DNA from: CAYUNT01 sp964446285
GTDB lineage: Bacteria; Sumerlaeota; Sumerlaeia; SLMS01; CAYUNT01
Assembly: GCA_964446285.1 (NCBI GenBank)
Contig: CAYUNT010000026.1
Coordinates: forward strand, 1-33,188
Direction of reading: 5' to 3'
Length of the DNA: 33,188 nucleotides
Part shown: positions 30,730 to 33,188 of the stretch, piece by piece
How positions within the stretch are numbered: the first letter of the stretch is position 1
Layout: each line of letters begins with the position of its first letter
Made by a program: the position numbers and the translations under genes
Notes under the pieces: model-generated
What the model was told of the DNA's origin: nothing
The model's input: only the letters and a program-made list of their open reading frames with translations
The model's database searches: none

Positions 30730-32979
30730 TCATTCAAAGAGCGGGAAGTCGGCAACCGCCGAGACTGGCGGGATGTAGGTCTGAACGCCGCAAGTTTCCG
30801 TGTAGTCGTCGAGCGCCACGATGAAGGAACTCGTGGCCACCGTATTCCACACCTGCCACTGGAATTCCACCGTGCTCGAGGTGCGCACCTTGGCGTATCC
30901 ACAAGACGGATGGCGTTCCATCGGGAGGCCGTTGATCTGATAGTAGGCGCCGTATTTCTGTGTCGAGGCGTCGTAGTTGATAATCAGAACCATCGAGTTG
31001 ATCTGGTCCGCGGCAACCGGCAGAACCGCCACGTTGGCCGGGTTCGGACTGAAGATGTTGCCGCTTTCGCCAAACAACAGGCTCGCGGTGTTATTAAAGT
31101 TGCCCAGGTAGAAGGCAACGTCGTTGCCGTCCACTTTGAAGTTGAACATCTGGCCGTTACCGGCGGCCGCGAACTGCGTGCGGATGACGGTCTTCCACTC
31201 GGCCGAGGCAGCCACTGCCGATGTGCAGGCGACCGTGGCATTGGCGCCAAGGCCCGCGGTGCCGGCATGATACACGCCATACAGACCAGCGCCGTCATAC
31301 TCGTCCACGATGCCGCTCGGCATATACATGCTGTCGAGTTCGCGAACCACAGCGGTTGGCCAGTAGGCATCCGCCGCGCAGCTGCCCGCCGCCGAGGCGA
31401 AGTCGGAATGACGCAGCACGTATCCATCCACACAGCCCGAGGGGCCGCTCGTCTGGATCGCGTTATAGACCTTCACGTCTTTGATGTAGATGTTGTGGCC
31501 CGTGTAACCGCTGGGCACCCAGTCTTGCTCGCACTCGATGCGGAAGGCGGTCTTGGTGCGGGTGACGGTCTTGGGGCTGCCCGGGGCTTCCAGAATCACG
31601 CCCGAGTTGTTGACTTCATAATACACGTGATACTGGGTGGCGGCAGGATCATAAGTGAGGATGGCGCGGACATTGCTGACCTCGCCGACCTTCTCGGCAA
31701 TGATCCGGAACGAGCCGTTGCCGCTGGCGTTGTTGGCTTCAAAGCCAAGCGTCCCATAGCCCAGGTTGTAGAAACGGGTCTGAATGTCGCCCGTTCCCTG
31801 GCCGTTGGAGAGGCCAGTAACCTCGCTCATGTTGAGGTCGAAGTATTCATAACGGCCGGAAAGCCCAAATTCGGGCACGAATTCGACCTGGATTTCCAGG
31901 GGCGAATCCACCGCAATGCTCTCATAGACATCCAGCGTGCCGTTGGTTTCGATGTTGATGCCCGGGTCATCCCAGTCGCCATTGGCGCGGTGGTGCAATT
32001 TGAGCGAACCGTCATACAATGAGGTGAACTTATAGTAACCGTTCGTCCCATCGGCCCAAGTGTTATCAATGGCGAAATTGCCCGTCGCGTCGCCGCTGTT
32101 GACAGGGCGGTTGTCGCCGTTGACATAAGCGAGGAACTGCGAATGGCGCTTGAGGGCCGGGGTGCCCGTCGGCTCAGTGGAAGGAAGGCCAGCGGCCGTC
32201 GGGCCGCCCAGCTCGGCAATTTGCTCGGCGCTGAGAACGTGATCGTAAATCGCCAGCGAGTTCAGGATGCCGCCGCCCTCGTCGCCGCCCGAAGCGGCGC
32301 TGAAGAGGATCAGGCTGACCAGCGAGCCGGTATCGAGCGAGTATTTGCCGTCGGGCAGCGATTCGATGAGCTTGCCGCGGGCAAAGGTGCCGATGAACGT
32401 GCCGTCAAAATAGATTTTGACGTTACCCACGGCGGCGTCGGTGGTAATGACAATGCGGTGCCACTCGGCAATAATGTTGGGAACGGCATAATAGCCGCCC
32501 AGGCGTCCGCCGGCGCCAAGGGAAATGTTGCCGCTGCTGTTCTTGAAATAGATTTCGCCCTCATCATCTGTCAGGGCGGAATTGGTGTCGAAGGGGGTGG
32601 AATAGCCCCACGCGTCGAAGGCCTTGGCCAAGTCCGAATGCGTGCAGAAATCCATGGCGAGCGTCCAGCGGTTGCAATAGGAGCCACCTCCATTGGCCGG
32701 GAGATTGCCCCGAACCTCGATGCCTTCCGAAACGAGTGTGAAAGGCAAGAAGCTCATTACCTGGGCGTCTTGCCCGCCAATCAGCGGCAGGCCAAGACCC
32801 GAACAGGTTCCAAAGGTGACTTTGGCTTCGGCCGGCGCGCCGCCCTTGATAGTAATGGCCGAACCGATTTCGGCGTTCATGTTGCCGTTAAACTGCCACA
32901 AACCCGTGGGGGCCGCGAGCGCAACTGAAGCGATCCCCAGCACGGTAAGGATCAAAAGGGGAAGTGCTTTTCTCTGCAT
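30730..32979 (-). CDS. Secreted LamG/concanavalin-A-like multidomain protein
   Basis: The 749-aa protein has a signal peptide (residues 1-22, ending VALA). A LamG-like domain at about 23-260 shows WHRIVITTD, VKIYFDG and the closing LAIYDHVLSAEQIAEL. Two more beta modules (about 280-500 and 510-749) share with the neighbour at 28965 the lines VRAILTYDP and INSMVLIINYDAS and the end TVEFQWQVW, VALDDY, Pro-rich segment, VADFPLFE. It is rich in Asn, Gly and Thr, as exported sandwich proteins often are, and holds several Cys residues. AAGGAG is 8 nt before the ATG at 32979. It may bind polysaccharide or form an extracellular layer. No catalytic motif is seen. Confidence 0.8.
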   Translation of the reverse strand: MQRKALPLLILTVLGIASVALAAPTGLWQFNGNMNAEIGSAITIKGGAPAEAKVTFGTCSGLGLPLIGGQDAQVMSFLPFTLVSEGIEVRGNLPANGGGSYCNRWTLAMDFCTHSDLAKAFDAWGYSTPFDTNSALTDDEGEIYFKNSSGNISLGAGGRLGGYYAVPNIIAEWHRIVITTDAAVGNVKIYFDGTFIGTFARGKLIESLPDGKYSLDTGSLVSLILFSAASGGDEGGGILNSLAIYDHVLSAEQIAELGGPTAAGLPSTEPTGTPALKRHSQFLAYVNGDNRPVNSGDATGNFAIDNTWADGTNGYYKFTSLYDGSLKLHHRANGDWDDPGINIETNGTLDVYESIAVDSPLEIQVEFVPEFGLSGRYEYFDLNMSEVTGLSNGQGTGDIQTRFYNLGYGTLGFEANNASGNGSFRIIAEKVGEVSNVRAILTYDPAATQYHVYYEVNNSGVILEAPGSPKTVTRTKTAFRIECEQDWVPSGYTGHNIYIKDVKVYNAIQTSGPSGCVDGYVLRHSDFASAAGSCAADAYWPTAVVRELDSMYMPSGIVDEYDGAGLYGVYHAGTAGLGANATVACTSAVAASAEWKTVIRTQFAAAGNGQMFNFKVDGNDVAFYLGNFNNTASLLFGESGNIFSPNPANVAVLPVAADQINSMVLIINYDASTQKYGAYYQINGLPMERHPSCGYAKVRTSSTVEFQWQVWNTVATSSFIVALDDYTETCGVQTYIPPVSAVADFPLFE

Positions 32980-33112
32980 TGGATAAACTCCTTGGTTCTT
33001 TTGGATGCCGTTTCGGCGCGGCCGCCGCGGGCCATTGCGTCGCCGAATCCGGAGAACTGGGAAAAACCTGCTTGGCGAGGATTACCTCCTTTGACTGGAA
33101 ATCACGTATGTG

Positions 33113-33150
33113 CGGAAAAGACCGAGCGGGGCCTGGGGCGCCCCGCTTCA
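33113..33150 (-). terminator. Possible terminator of a gene beyond the right edge
   Basis: An 8-bp stem (AGCGGGGC at 33125-33132 with GCCCCGCT at 33140-33147) has a 7-nt loop. Read on the minus strand it is followed within four bases by TCTTTTCC, a T-rich run, so it fits a terminator for a minus-strand gene lying past 33188. The promoter of the LamG-like gene should lie between 32980 and 33112; no clear boxes are seen. Confidence 0.5.
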
Positions 33151-33188
33151 GATCACTTCGAGATAATCTTTGTCCGGGAGGGGGGGGA

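Overview
The window is a 33.2 kb piece of a GC-rich Gram-negative genome. I place it only loosely, in the Sumerlaeota (BRC1) / Hydrogenedentota / Lentisphaerota-Verrucomicrobiota circle. The reasons are two tandem TIGR04073-type (exosortase-associated) small exported proteins, a pseudopilin with the long T2SS-like N-terminal helix common in those phyla, lipoprotein-rich carbohydrate enzymes, and a GmhA enzyme implying heptose/LPS chemistry. I can support 23 protein-coding genes. Twenty-two lie on the minus strand, so transcription runs from high to low coordinates; the exception is a GH43-like gene at 16820-17719. I see no rRNA, tRNA, CRISPR array or intact transposase.

Region 1 (1-3921): dnaN with an unusual acidic C-terminal tail, a GmhA-type sugar-phosphate isomerase, and two TIGR04073 proteins. 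Region 2 (3922-8111): an exporter of the YbhGFSR/HlyD type (periplasmic adaptor lipoprotein, ATPase, an unrecognised polytopic membrane protein, ABC-2 permease). The first three genes overlap by 4 nt; the permease is separated from them by a small MITE-like palindrome flanked by a 7-bp direct repeat. Region 3 (8278-10045): prmC and a DedA-family gene, with a long inverted repeat filling the gap between them. Region 4 (10240-13548): a two-receiver response regulator with a roughly 400-residue Pro/Ala linker and a degenerate second receiver, then a secreted protein with a cohesin-like segment and a single dockerin-like calcium loop.

Region 5 (13857-32979) is a carbohydrate-degradation island without SusC/SusD. 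It holds an SGNH hydrolase, a lipoprotein of probable alpha/alpha-toroid fold, and two GH43-like five-bladed propeller enzymes of about 60% identity by eye, on opposite strands and without signal peptides. It also holds a tightly coupled five-gene operon: ADP-ribosylglycohydrolase-like protein, 1277-aa exported protein, DUF5060/GH5-like hydrolase, GH43-like enzyme, and a TIM-barrel-like lipoprotein hydrolase. Upstream lie a pseudopilin and two large secreted concanavalin-A/LamG-like proteins that share a C-terminal block and a short terminal tail.

The intergenic spaces are crowded with unrelated short tandem or palindromic repeats: heptamers beside dnaN, a MITE-like palindrome with a diverged second copy, a 21-bp-arm inverted repeat before prmC, a nested palindrome with 29-nt arms, and inverted octamers between convergent genes. 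This repeat load, the degenerate two-receiver regulator, and the ADP-ribosylglycohydrolase coupled to glycan enzymes are the most notable points. I do not see one clearly new multi-gene system that the sequence alone can prove.
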